From Mucilaginibacter gossypiicola (GTDB lineage Bacteria; Bacteroidota; Bacteroidia; Sphingobacteriales; Sphingobacteriaceae): a stretch of DNA of 64,000 bases. This document shows, in pieces, positions 10,001-19,173 of the stretch. The stretch is taken from NCBI RefSeq assembly GCF_900110105.1, contig NZ_FOCL01000005.1, positions 248,001 through 312,000 of the forward strand. Direction: 5' to 3'. Each line of letters starts with the position of its first letter. The stretch's first letter is position 1. The position numbers and the translations under genes are program-made. The notes beneath the pieces were generated by a model. It was not told the DNA's origin. It did not search any database and was given only the letters and a program-made list of their open reading frames with translations.

Positions 10001-11195
10001 TGTGACTGATAGCGGCTGCGGCATCCCCAAAGAGACCGGCAGCAAACTGTTTGAAAAGTTTTACCGGCTTCAGCAGCAAAGTGATCAGGTTAAAGAAAGC
10101 GGGTTTGGTATCGGATTATACCTGGCCAAAAAATATGTCGAACTACACCAAGGAGATTTGAGCTATACCAGCGAAATTGGCAATGGTACTACCTTTATGG
10201 TGCATTTGCCGAAACCGGACAAGGATCTGATCTTAAAGGAGCAACAGCTGACTTGTGACAGACGAAATGAAAATCCGCTGTTGAAAGAACTAATCCTGGA
10301 AACTACAGAAAGTTCCGCTTTTTCTGAACAGAAAGCAGATAAACACGTCGTGGAAATCCTGGACAGTATCGTAAATAAAAAACCGGTTATACTTTTGATT
10401 GATGACGATACCGATATGCGCAAATATGTTCGTAGTCTTTTGAAGGACGCCTATATAGTTTATGAAGCGAATAATACGGAAAAGGGTTTTGAAATAGTGC
10501 TCGAATCTGAACCGGATATCATTGTATGCGATGTGATTATGCACGGTACCACCGGGGTAGAATTTTGTTCTAAAATGAAGGAATCGCCTACATTTAGCCA
10601 TATACCAATTATATTGTTGACCGGCAGTTCCTCGCCCGAAATCAAGTTGAAAGGCATAGAATGCGGGGCTGATGATTATATAACCAAACCTTTTGAAAAT
10701 GACCTGCTCATTGCCCGTATTAAAAGCATGCTGAAGGGCAGGGACACAATTAAAAATTATTTCTTTAATGAAATTACACTTCGCAATAACAGCCTGAAGA
10801 TTCCTGCAGAATATAGTGAGTTCTTATCAAAATGCATTGCTGTAGTTGAATCACATTTGGATGATGAGGGCTTTTCTCTTAAAACGTTAACGGATGAAAT
10901 GGGGATGAGCCGCTCTAAGCTTTTCAGAAAGATCAAATCTATATCAGGTTTGTCAAGCACCGAATTTATAAGACATATCAGGTTAAGAAAGGGAGCTGAA
11001 TTAATGATTCAAACTGAGATGCAAATCAAAGAAATTGCCTACAAAATAGGTTTTCAGGATATTAAATATTTCAGGGAGCAATTTAACAGGCTGTTTGAAA
11101 TGAATCCATCCGAGTTTATTCGTAAATATAGAAAAACATACATCCATAATGACAACCTGAATTCAAGTCTGAACTACCAGAGGGCAAAAAATTGA
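7089..11195 (+). CDS. Hybrid two-component sensor kinase/response regulator with AraC-type output (HTCS)
   Basis: A 1368-residue single-chain regulator of glycan loci. It has a signal peptide (1 to ~22); a periplasmic two-bladed Reg_prop propeller (~25-650, repeated 'IWVGT/WIGT' blades); a Y_Y_Y domain (~690-770); one membrane span near 780-800 ('WWAYLIYAVLLIASIYAYLYY'); a HisKA domain with His830 in 'NISHELRTPL'; a HATPase_c with 'NIISNAIKYTP', 'DSGCGIP' and 'GFGIGLYLA'; a receiver from ~1097 with phospho-acceptor Asp1148 and 'YITKPF'; and a C-terminal AraC HTH (~1255-1360). It should bind a breakdown product of the target glycan in the periplasm and activate the surrounding locus. Its likely DNA targets are the C-rich repeats described elsewhere. 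All catalytic motifs look intact. Confidence 0.95.
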   Translation: MKYSILPILFILLIGNPLKISAQQFSYLGIERGLSNNTISAIHKDKFGFMWFGTLDGLNRFDGYNFQVFRNRLGDTSSLSNDIITTVNSDRTGNIWVGTQKGLNILDNKALTFSAAYYRSGIGKNIVIDRWITDIKSDRKGNIYVGATDIGCLLFRHGSRQAVPIPLINQKKKTLNYTVTAIDASDDKQVWITVDFVGLCYFEPILNAFISVNNSFQQPTSVQSDHVGGIWIGTTGGLYHYQVREAELHKFAIKDPGLSNAKITSVILDRNNVLWATTDGEGILKINAAGEYSLLKKRDGSGALSSDAVNTIFEDEQSRKWIGTLRGGIDIIDNKKNQFRTYSNIPYKANSLVSNFTFSFCEDKDKNVWIGTDGGGISIWKRKLNTFENFSFKPGETGSLNDNYVTSIVCDSRQEIYVATFRQGVSKYNASVRKFTPVPFRTQSRSTSVWKLYKDHKNQLWATALRGNHNGYDKNRLFKYDEITHTFIPAPFPVNADMISITDDDPDHLWLGSFTGLVHASKITGIDKVINLNTAVRALYKARSGKLWIGTYGKGLMCYNAFNNTFLNYTEVEGLSNNKVLNIEEDTKGDIWVSTYNGISKLNPQTGKFENFYAADGLQSNQFYFNASAHLSTGELMFGGIKGFNIFYPDSVVQYHDFPPVFISGLRISNATIDAKSEFVPGSQDFYTIDKLKLPYDKAIISVDYVALEYSLPEKIQYAYFLQGRDKSWNYVNYQRSVNYSHLNEGRYLLKIKSTNASGIWNNRERMIEIIVLPPWYRTWWAYLIYAVLLIASIYAYLYYHKNQTQLKYEVKFVKEINEKKIAFFTNISHELRTPLTLIVNPIKELLHSNGANLDLVDISAVYRNSRRLLSLVDQLLLFRSSENEISAFQPQVINLKEVCYEVFLCFTNQIKSKSINYKFDCQEDMISAYADRDKLEIILFNIISNAIKYTPEHGNVSLTIKINNSNIEISVTDSGCGIPKETGSKLFEKFYRLQQQSDQVKESGFGIGLYLAKKYVELHQGDLSYTSEIGNGTTFMVHLPKPDKDLILKEQQLTCDRRNENPLLKELILETTESSAFSEQKADKHVVEILDSIVNKKPVILLIDDDTDMRKYVRSLLKDAYIVYEANNTEKGFEIVLESEPDIIVCDVIMHGTTGVEFCSKMKESPTFSHIPIILLTGSSSPEIKLKGIECGADDYITKPFENDLLIARIKSMLKGRDTIKNYFFNEITLRNNSLKIPAEYSEFLSKCIAVVESHLDDEGFSLKTLTDEMGMSRSKLFRKIKSISGLSSTEFIRHIRLRKGAELMIQTEMQIKEIAYKIGFQDIKYFREQFNRLFEMNPSEFIRKYRKTYIHNDNLNSSLNYQRAKN

Positions 11196-11343
11196 TGTTT
11201 ATTTATCTTTCTGCCGGCGTTTTATGAATGAATTTTATAAGATTTTGGTAAGCACCTGTAGCGATATTAATAGGTAACAAAAACCTGGGGTTACTCATAA
11301 TTTAACCAATTGCATTTTGTACTTCTCTGAAAAACACATTCAT

Positions 11344-13218
11344 ATGAAAAACTGCACGGGCATTCTGGCTGCACTTATCTTACTCTTGTCCGGAACTTGT
11401 ATCGGCCAGGTCAAATCTTCTTATGAGGTGACGTCGCCCGACAGCAAAACGAAGCTGTTTATCGGGCTGAACGGCCAAAAAGACCTGCTTTACCGGGTTT
11501 CTTTTAATGGAGAGGAGCTCACAGCGTGGTCTAAACTGGGCTTGGTAATCAATACGGTGAAAATAGGTGAAAACACAACCATCGTACATGGATGGAGATC
11601 TGCGCATAAAGAATCTTTCGCCTGGAGTCTTGGCGAAAACGATCATATAAGTAATAATTATAACCAATTAACTTTGGGGTGCAGCTCATCTGCGCTCGCC
11701 TTTCATATTGTGGTCAGGGTTTTTAATGGAAGTGTCGCTTTCAGATATGAATTACCTCAGCAGTCCTCGCTGAAATCTGCGCGGATAAGCAGTGAGCAAA
11801 CGGAATTTAATATGAAAAATCCTTACACTATTTATCAATATAATCAGGAAAGTGTTTTCACGCCCACGCCCATAGATTCGTTGAATTCCACTTGTGATTT
11901 CCCGGCTACGCTGGTTTCAAAACATCATCGCTACGTAAGTATTGGCGAAGCAGACAATCATAATTACTTTAAAAGCGAGCTGGTGAAAGGAAAGCTGTCA
12001 AATAGCCTCTCCATGATTTTTCATTCAGCTTTAAACCACAGAGATGAAGAAAGTATAACTAAAAAGTCGCCCTCGGTATTTTTTTCCGGGCAGTTTCAAA
12101 GCCCCTGGCGTACAATCAGCATCGCCGAAAATGCCATTGGGTTACACCAGGCCAGTGAACTTAACCTGAAGCTTACAGCACCCACGTCTGCAAAGTGGCC
12201 TACAGGGATCAAACCAGGTAAATTGGTACGCTCTCAGCTAAACACGCAAAGCGGTATAGACGCGGTCAATTTTGCCGCGAGTCACAATTTTCAGTATGTT
12301 CTATTTGATGCTGGATGGTATGGTGCAGAATTTCGAACCACATCTGATCCTGAAAAAGTCATTCCGCAGCTCGATCTGCAACGGGTGATACAGGAAGGGA
12401 AGCAAAAGGATATCGGTATTGTTTTATATGTTAATGCTGTAGGATTGCGGATGAAGCTGGACACCTTACTGCCATTATATAAAAAATGGGGGGTAAGCGG
12501 CTTGAAATTTGGGTTTGTTGACGGGTTAACTCAAAAGGGAATTTCCTGGCTTGATACAGCAATCCGAAAAGTAAACCAATATGGATTTGTATTAGATATT
12601 CATGATAATTATAAACCAACGGGATTATCCAGGCGATACCCGTTTTTACTCACCCAGGAAGGGATCAGAGGAGATGAAAACAGCCCGGATGCTTTCCATA
12701 ACACTGTTCTGCCTTTTACCCGCTTTCTTGCCGGGCCAGCAGATTTCACTTTTTGCTACCCCAATTCAAAAAATAATTTCAGCAAGAACCTGAAGGTTAG
12801 TAAGGCGCAGCAGCTCGCGTTGTCCGTCATTTATTTCAGCCCGTTACAGAGCATCTTTTGGTATGGAACCCCGCTCGATTATACCAACGAGCCCGAAATT
12901 GATTTTTTTACCCGCGTGCCTACTGTTTGGAATGAATCACGTTACCTGGCCGGAGAAATTGGTGAGAATATCAGTGTTGCCAGAAGACAGGGTGGAAACT
13001 GGTATATAGGCAGTGCCGCCGGTTTGAACGATTGGACAACAACCTTGAAACTTGATTTTCTTACTGATAAAAAGTTGTATACCGCCACTGTTTATGAGGA
13101 CGATCAGTTGAACGGGATCCGGATCAGGAAAATCCGGGTAAAGAAGAATGATATATTCTCCATTGAAATCAAGGCAAAATGCGGGCAGGCAATAATTATT
13201 TCGCCTGAGAAAATATAA
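11344..13218 (+). CDS. GH97 glycoside hydrolase, retaining alpha-galactosidase-like
   Basis: A 624-residue enzyme. ATG 11344 is chosen over an in-frame TTG at 11317 because the signal sequence 'ILAALILLLSGTCIGQ' starts there; Cys before Gly-Gln makes a lipoprotein possible. The N-terminal beta-sandwich ('YEVTSPDSKTKLFIGLNGQ') and the (beta/alpha)8 barrel are those of GH97. 'GLKFGFVDG' with Asp393 occupies the nucleophile site of retaining GH97 members, and Glu in 'LTQEGIRGDE' fits the acid/base. This favours an alpha-galactosidase-like (or alpha-L-arabinopyranosidase-like) enzyme over the inverting SusB alpha-glucosidase type. It follows the regulator gene by ~150 bp. Confidence 0.85.
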   Translation: MKNCTGILAALILLLSGTCIGQVKSSYEVTSPDSKTKLFIGLNGQKDLLYRVSFNGEELTAWSKLGLVINTVKIGENTTIVHGWRSAHKESFAWSLGENDHISNNYNQLTLGCSSSALAFHIVVRVFNGSVAFRYELPQQSSLKSARISSEQTEFNMKNPYTIYQYNQESVFTPTPIDSLNSTCDFPATLVSKHHRYVSIGEADNHNYFKSELVKGKLSNSLSMIFHSALNHRDEESITKKSPSVFFSGQFQSPWRTISIAENAIGLHQASELNLKLTAPTSAKWPTGIKPGKLVRSQLNTQSGIDAVNFAASHNFQYVLFDAGWYGAEFRTTSDPEKVIPQLDLQRVIQEGKQKDIGIVLYVNAVGLRMKLDTLLPLYKKWGVSGLKFGFVDGLTQKGISWLDTAIRKVNQYGFVLDIHDNYKPTGLSRRYPFLLTQEGIRGDENSPDAFHNTVLPFTRFLAGPADFTFCYPNSKNNFSKNLKVSKAQQLALSVIYFSPLQSIFWYGTPLDYTNEPEIDFFTRVPTVWNESRYLAGEIGENISVARRQGGNWYIGSAAGLNDWTTTLKLDFLTDKKLYTATVYEDDQLNGIRIRKIRVKKNDIFSIEIKAKCGQAIIISPEKI

Positions 13219-13865
13219 ACTAACCGGCAACATCAGTTTATTCCCTGTTCGGGCTTCTATAAATAAACGACTGAACGAATTGCAGCCGTTTAAAACGTCG
13301 GTGCGGATAGCATTTCAGGATAACCTGAAATGCTATCCGACGTAAGGACCTGAATTTCCGAAGGAATAAGAAATCAAGACTTTAATTCACCAAGAATGTT
13401 ATATAATTTAAGCTAACTATTTGATTATCAAATGTAGTTAGCGAAATGTAAAATCTGCTATGAATTAATGTTTTAACTGAAAAAAGCCTTCTTGTTTTTG
13501 ATTTACCCCCCATGATTGCGCCCGCTTCCCCCCCTTTGTCTACATAATTCCTGCGACATTTGATCATTGATTTAATTCAATACCAAATAAACCTGTTCAA
13601 TTCTTCATGGAATTGAAGTCTTAGTAATAAACAAGCAAGTATCAGTAAAATGGCATCCGGACTGAAATATATCCCTGCCTGAAGAAGATTTTTAATTTAG
13701 AAACCAAATCACCACTATGGCAAAAAACTAACCAAACCCATCCTCTTTATTTTCGGGATAACAATAACCCCTCTTTGTTTCTGGATTCAAATCGGCTAAG
13801 ATGATAACTATAGCTGAGAGGAACCCTATTGTCTGAATTTTAACAAAAAGAAACCTAACCGTTTT
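13219..13865 (+). promoter_or_regulatory. Leader region of the SusC/SusD operon with hairpin and C-rich operator candidate
   Basis: 647 bp with no credible gene. A strong hairpin lies at 13304-13339: 16-bp perfect arms around the loop ATAA, with outer arms ACGT at 13295-13298 and 13340-13343. There is no T-run after it, so it is not a standard terminator. C-runs at 13506-13511 and 13528-13534 (start-to-start 22 bp, ATGATT after the first) match the motif upstream of 5957 and 31067. The long distance from the motif to the start codon (~350 bp) implies a long 5' leader. Confidence 0.5.
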
Positions 13866-16800
13866 ATGAAATTTTATTTACAAGTATCAATTCCATGGCG
13901 AACAATGCTGAAAATGGCGTTATGCCCTTTTCTTCTTGTTTTACTATTACAAAATTACTCCTATGCATATTCACCCAAAGGTGCCAAATCCATAAAAAAC
14001 AATTCGGTCGTTTTCATTACCAATACGTTGCCGGCCCTGTATAACGCATTTGACGTTAACAGGCATAGTGTTACAGGCAAGGTTACCGACGAAAAAGGAC
14101 AGCCGCTGCAAGGCGTGTCTGTTATTTTAAAAGGCTCTAAAACAGGTGCCAGTACAGATAACGACGGAACTTATAAAATCAGCGTTCCGGATAAAAAGGA
14201 TACCCTTGTTTTTAAGCTCCTTGGCTATGAAACACAGGAAATAGCTGTGAAAGAAGAAGCCATTATTAATGTGCAGATGGTCAGCAAATCGAATTCACTA
14301 AACGAGGTGAGTATCGTTGTTGCCTATGGAACCCAGAAAAAAACTACGTTGGTAGGTTCTGTAACTTCCATCAACCCTAAAGAATTGAAGGGCCCCAGCA
14401 GCAACCTTACAACGATGCTGGCAGGCAGGATTCCGGGTGTTATTTCCTACCAGCGGAGTGGTGAACCGGGGGCAGATAATGCCCAGTTTTTCGTCCGGGG
14501 GGTAGGGACGTTTGGTGCCGGAAAGGTCGATCCTTTGATCCTTATCGACGGCATTGAATCGACATCAACTGACCTTGCCCGCTTGCAGCCTGACGACATC
14601 GCCGGATTTTCGGTTTTGAAAGATGCTACTGCTTCGTCATTGTACGGGGCAAGGGGCGCAAATGGCGTTATCGTTGTATCAACCAAAACCGGTACAGCGG
14701 GCAGAACCAAGTTTAATGTCCGTTTAGAAAATTCCACATCAACCAATACGCAAAATTTCGCATTGGCAGATAATGTTACCTACATGAATCTGGCAAATGA
14801 GGCAGTGCTTACCAGGAATCCGCTCGGCGTGCTGCCCTATTCGCAAAACAAAATCGACCATACCGCAGCCGGGGATGATCTCTTATTATATCCCAATAAT
14901 AACTGGATCGACGAACTGATAAAAAACCGGACATCCAACCGCAGGCTAAACATAAATGCCACAGGTGGCTCTGAAAAGGCCCGGTATTATCTGGCCATGA
15001 CCTATAATACCGATAACGGTATTTTAAAGCAGAACTCACTGAACAATTTTAACAATAACATTAAGCTGCAGTCCTATTCCCTGTTGTCAAACGTTACTTT
15101 AAACCTAACCAAAAGCACGGAAGCCCTGATTAGCCTGAAAGGTCAGTTTGATGATTACAATGGGCCTGTTGGCGGTGGTGCCGCGGTTTTTAATAATGCG
15201 CTGTACAGCAACCCGGTTGAATTTCCCGCAGTTTACCCGGCTTCTTATCTGCCTTATGTTCACCACCCTTTATTTGGCAATGCTATCATTCCGGGCGGCG
15301 GTTTATATGTTAATCCCTATGCCCAGTCATTGTCGGGTTACCAGACCACCAATACAAGTACACTTACCGCGCAGATCAGCCTAAAGCAAAAAATGGACGC
15401 CATTACGCCTGGTTTGTCGGCAAGGATGATGGCCTACACAACCCGTTATGCCAATTTTGCTGTTTCGCGTCAGTACAGCCCGTTTTACTATACTCCTAAT
15501 ATTCAAGACGGTGTATTTTCGGGCTTGTCATTACTAAATGACGGTAATCCCGGTTCTCCAGGCGCGTTACCAACCGAGTACCTTACTTATATGCCGGGGG
15601 CCAATACTGTCAACAGTACCATCTATGGTGAAGCAGCGATTAATTATGCCCGTGTTTTTGGCGAAAAGCATAGTGTTGGAGGTATGCTGATTGGCACGAT
15701 CCGTAATTACCTTACCGGCAACGCTACAACTTTACAGTTATCGCTGCCTTCAAGAAATGAAGGCCTTTCCGGAAGGTTTACTTACGGTTATGATAACCGT
15801 TACCTGTTTGAGGTTGATTTCGGTTACAACGGTTCGGAACGCTTTGCAGCTAATCACCGCTTTGGTTTTTTTCCATCCATCGGTGGCGGCTGGATAGTAT
15901 CCAACGAGAAATTCTTCAAGCCCCTGCTAAGCACCATCAACCAGCTTAAGTTCAGGTTTACCTATGGGCTCGTTGGTAACGATCAGATCGGTAATGCGAA
16001 TGACCGCTTCTTTTATCTATCTGATGTGAACATAAATGCTGCCCCAAATGGCGGCTTTGGAACAAACTATAACTATTCGAGGCCTACGGTTGCCATTAAC
16101 CGGTATGAAAACAAGGATATCACCTGGGAGCAATCAAAACAGCTTAACCTGGGGCTTGACGTAATCATGTTTAATGATCTGACTGTAACAGTAGATGCTT
16201 ACCAGCAAAACCGAAGCAATATCCTAATGGTGCGGAGTACGTTGCCTTCGTCATTGGGGCTTCAAACTACAGTATCATCAAACGTGGCAAAAGCTTCCAG
16301 CAAAGGAATTGACCTGGCATTGGACTACCACAAGTCATTCAATAATTCCATTTGGATACAAACCAGGGCAACAATGACTTATGCCAAAAGCAAATTGCTG
16401 GCAAATGAAGAACCAATTTATCCGGCAAATGAGAAAAATCTATCCCAGATAGGGAATTCTTTGGGCCAGATCTATGGCCTGGTTGCGGAAAGACTGTTCA
16501 TAGATGATAAAGAGGTTGCCAATTCACCTGCGCAGGGCTTTGGCGAATACGGCGCAGGAGATATTAAATACCGGGATATCAACGGAGACGGAAAAATTAC
16601 CAATGCCGATTTTGTGCCGATGGGATATCCTACAACCCCAGAAATTATTTACGGCGCCGGCTTTTCAATCGGGTATAAAAACTTTGATATCAGTGCATTT
16701 TTCCAGGGATCGGCCAGGTCATCATTTGTGATTAACACCGCGAATACAACACCATTTTATCTCAATGGCGGCAATCAGAACGGACTTTTACAGGTCATTG

Positions 16801-17126
16801 CGGATAATCACTGGTCTGAGGATAACAGGAACTCTTACGCGTTTTGGCCGCGGCTGAGCCCAACCTTGTCGGCAAACAATGACCAGGTATCGTCATGGTG
16901 GTTGCAAAACGGGGCGTTCCTGCGCTTGAAATCTGCCGAGATAGGTTATAACCTGCCTGCCTCTGTTTTGAGAAAAATTGGTTTGGCCAGCGGACGCCTT
17001 TATGTTAACGGGTTAAACCTGCTCAATTTCAGTTCCTTCAAATTATGGGATCCGGAAATGGGAACATCAGGTTTAGGTTACCCGATACAGAAAGTTTTCA
17101 ACCTGGGTTTATCCATCGGATTCTAA
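13866..17126 (+). CDS. SusC/RagA-family TonB-linked outer-membrane protein
   Basis: A 1086-residue TonB-dependent glycan importer. Signal sequence in the first ~35 residues; a carboxypeptidase-regulatory-like domain (~67-140, 'VTGKVTDEKGQPLQGVSVILKG'); the plug (~150-270) with 'VVAYGTQKKTTLVGSV', 'GVGTFGAGKVDPLILIDGI' and 'KDATASSLYGARGANGVI'; then a beta-barrel ending in the aromatic 'KVFNLGLSIGF'. Only 25 bp separate it from the SusD gene, so the two are co-transcribed and should form the SusCD complex that takes up oligosaccharides with energy from TonB. No N-terminal STN signalling domain is seen, which fits control by the hybrid regulator instead of an anti-sigma system. Confidence 0.96.
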   Translation: MKFYLQVSIPWRTMLKMALCPFLLVLLLQNYSYAYSPKGAKSIKNNSVVFITNTLPALYNAFDVNRHSVTGKVTDEKGQPLQGVSVILKGSKTGASTDNDGTYKISVPDKKDTLVFKLLGYETQEIAVKEEAIINVQMVSKSNSLNEVSIVVAYGTQKKTTLVGSVTSINPKELKGPSSNLTTMLAGRIPGVISYQRSGEPGADNAQFFVRGVGTFGAGKVDPLILIDGIESTSTDLARLQPDDIAGFSVLKDATASSLYGARGANGVIVVSTKTGTAGRTKFNVRLENSTSTNTQNFALADNVTYMNLANEAVLTRNPLGVLPYSQNKIDHTAAGDDLLLYPNNNWIDELIKNRTSNRRLNINATGGSEKARYYLAMTYNTDNGILKQNSLNNFNNNIKLQSYSLLSNVTLNLTKSTEALISLKGQFDDYNGPVGGGAAVFNNALYSNPVEFPAVYPASYLPYVHHPLFGNAIIPGGGLYVNPYAQSLSGYQTTNTSTLTAQISLKQKMDAITPGLSARMMAYTTRYANFAVSRQYSPFYYTPNIQDGVFSGLSLLNDGNPGSPGALPTEYLTYMPGANTVNSTIYGEAAINYARVFGEKHSVGGMLIGTIRNYLTGNATTLQLSLPSRNEGLSGRFTYGYDNRYLFEVDFGYNGSERFAANHRFGFFPSIGGGWIVSNEKFFKPLLSTINQLKFRFTYGLVGNDQIGNANDRFFYLSDVNINAAPNGGFGTNYNYSRPTVAINRYENKDITWEQSKQLNLGLDVIMFNDLTVTVDAYQQNRSNILMVRSTLPSSLGLQTTVSSNVAKASSKGIDLALDYHKSFNNSIWIQTRATMTYAKSKLLANEEPIYPANEKNLSQIGNSLGQIYGLVAERLFIDDKEVANSPAQGFGEYGAGDIKYRDINGDGKITNADFVPMGYPTTPEIIYGAGFSIGYKNFDISAFFQGSARSSFVINTANTTPFYLNGGNQNGLLQVIADNHWSEDNRNSYAFWPRLSPTLSANNDQVSSWWLQNGAFLRLKSAEIGYNLPASVLRKIGLASGRLYVNGLNLLNFSSFKLWDPEMGTSGLGYPIQKVFNLGLSIGF

Positions 17127-17151
17127 ATTTTAATCAGATAAATTATTTTAT

Positions 17152-19131
17152 ATGAACAGCAATAAAATTAATGACAATGATATCCACCAGAAGCAGGCTG
17201 GCTGCCGACGCCTTCTGGCATTGTTTACAAATAAAAGTTATGTACTTGTCGTAATCGCTATATTAGTTTTGGCCTGTACTTCCTGTAAAAAGTCATATTT
17301 AGATGTCGTTCCTGACAATGTCGCTACGATCGATAATGCTTTCACTTCAAAAAATGAGGCCGAAAAATACCTCGTTACACTATACGCATATTTGCCGAGA
17401 CAATCCGACCCTCAATATAACCCGGGATTAATTGCTGGAGATGAAATCTGGATGGATTTCCCCGCGTTGAGGTTCGATGATGTAATTTTACGGATAGCGA
17501 GGGGAGAGCAAAACACAGTTGCCCCCCGGGCCAATTACATGGAAGGGACCAATGGCGTGCCGTCGATGTATAAAGCGATAAGGGATTGTAACATATTTAT
17601 TGAAAATATCAGTAATCCTGCTAAGGTACCAGATCTCGGCAGCGATCTGCGGACCCGATGGATTGGTGAGGCACAGTTTTTGAAGGCCTATTATCATTTC
17701 ATGTTATTACGGGCATACGGCCCTATACCCATCATTGATAAAAATCTTGCAGTTGATGCGCCGATTGATCAGATCAGGGTTAAGCGCCAGCCCGTTGACG
17801 CTGTCGTAAACTATATCGCAGCATTGCTTGATACGGCTGCTGCGAAGCTACCGCTAACAATAGCCAATAAAACTACAGAACTGGGGCGTGTAACCAAACC
17901 TGCAGCTTTAAGTTTAAAAGCAAGATTACTGGCAACTGCCGCCAGTCCTTTATTTAATGGCAATCCCGACTATACCTCATTTAAAGATAGGGATGGAGTC
18001 ATTTTGTTTAATCCTGCATTTAATGCGGAAAAATGGAAAAAAGCAGCAGATGCCTGTAAGGCTGCCATAGATGTTTGTAATGACGCAAGTATTCAATTAT
18101 ATACCTTTCCTGCACAACTGGTACCACTCAGCCCGACAACAACAGCGGAAATGAGTACGAGGAATGCCGCGAGTGAAAGCTGGAACAGTGAATTGATCTG
18201 GGGGTTGACGGCAAATAACGGTACCAATTTCATCCAGTCTATCAGTGCAGGCCAGTACGATCCTGCAAATGCAACGAAGGCTGCAAATAACGTGCAGCTG
18301 GGGCCTACATTAAAAATGGTTAAATTGTTTTATACGAAAAATGGTGTTCCCATTACAGAAGACAAGACCCTTGATTTTTCCAAAATCGCCACGCTGAGAA
18401 CGGCAACGCATGATGAGCGGTTTGACATTGCAGAAAATTACCAGACAGCAAGACTAAACTTTGACCGCGAACCGAGATTTTACGCCAGCCTGGGATTTGA
18501 CGGAGGCGTTTGGTATATGGCTAACAGTCCTTCGCTTAGTGATGAAAATACCTGGCACCTGGAATCAAAAGTTGGGCAATATGGTGCTACTTCTGCAACC
18601 CCTATCACGGGGTATTATATGAAAAAGTTGTTGAACTGGCATTTTGAGTGGGCAAATTATCAGTTCCAGAACTATGCATGGCCTGAAATCAGGTTAGCTG
18701 ACCTGTATTTGCTATATGCTGAGGCCTTAAATGAATACGAGGGGCCAACAGCCGATGTATATGACTACGTTAACCGGGTAAGGGCGAGGGCCGGTTTACA
18801 AACCGTTCAAAGTGCCTGGACAAATTTCAGTTCCAATTCAACAAAATTCACCTCAAAAGAGGGTATGCGCTCTATCATCCAACAGGAGAGGAGTATTGAA
18901 CTTGCTTTTGAGGGCCAGCGGTACTGGGATTTGTTAAGATGGAAAAAAGCCGGGCAGGAATTAAACGGAAATATTACAGGCTGGGATATCAGGCAGACTT
19001 CGGCTGATCTGTACTACCGCGAGACCACATTTTTTTCAAGACATTTTATTGTTCCGAGGGATTACCTGACGCCGATTATGGAAAACGACTTATTGGTGAA
19101 TCAAAACCTGGTTCAAAACCCAAATTGGTAG
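17152..19131 (+). CDS. SusD/RagB-family outer-membrane lipoprotein
   Basis: A 659-residue partner of the preceding SusC. An N-terminal basic tail and hydrophobic segment end in 'LACTSCKKSYLDVVPDN', a lipobox followed by the typical SusD start. 'LRTRWIGEAQFLKAYYHFMLLRAYGPIP' is the helical SusD signature, and 'SIELAFEGQRYWDLLRWKKA' plus 'NLVQNPNW' are the standard C-terminal elements. It is longer than SusD (~550 residues), with an unusually long ~35-residue tail ahead of the hydrophobic stretch. It is thought to form the lid over the SusC barrel and to bind the glycan. Confidence 0.95.
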   Translation: MNSNKINDNDIHQKQAGCRRLLALFTNKSYVLVVIAILVLACTSCKKSYLDVVPDNVATIDNAFTSKNEAEKYLVTLYAYLPRQSDPQYNPGLIAGDEIWMDFPALRFDDVILRIARGEQNTVAPRANYMEGTNGVPSMYKAIRDCNIFIENISNPAKVPDLGSDLRTRWIGEAQFLKAYYHFMLLRAYGPIPIIDKNLAVDAPIDQIRVKRQPVDAVVNYIAALLDTAAAKLPLTIANKTTELGRVTKPAALSLKARLLATAASPLFNGNPDYTSFKDRDGVILFNPAFNAEKWKKAADACKAAIDVCNDASIQLYTFPAQLVPLSPTTTAEMSTRNAASESWNSELIWGLTANNGTNFIQSISAGQYDPANATKAANNVQLGPTLKMVKLFYTKNGVPITEDKTLDFSKIATLRTATHDERFDIAENYQTARLNFDREPRFYASLGFDGGVWYMANSPSLSDENTWHLESKVGQYGATSATPITGYYMKKLLNWHFEWANYQFQNYAWPEIRLADLYLLYAEALNEYEGPTADVYDYVNRVRARAGLQTVQSAWTNFSSNSTKFTSKEGMRSIIQQERSIELAFEGQRYWDLLRWKKAGQELNGNITGWDIRQTSADLYYRETTFFSRHFIVPRDYLTPIMENDLLVNQNLVQNPNW

Positions 19132-19173
19132 TTTTTGTAAGGAACTCAATTATTAACACAAAAATATTGAAAG

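Noticed and set aside
13866..17126. TonB receptor with sigma/anti-sigma signalling domain
   Set aside because: The N-terminus goes straight from signal sequence to the carboxypeptidase-like domain; no STN domain and no FecI/FecR genes nearby.
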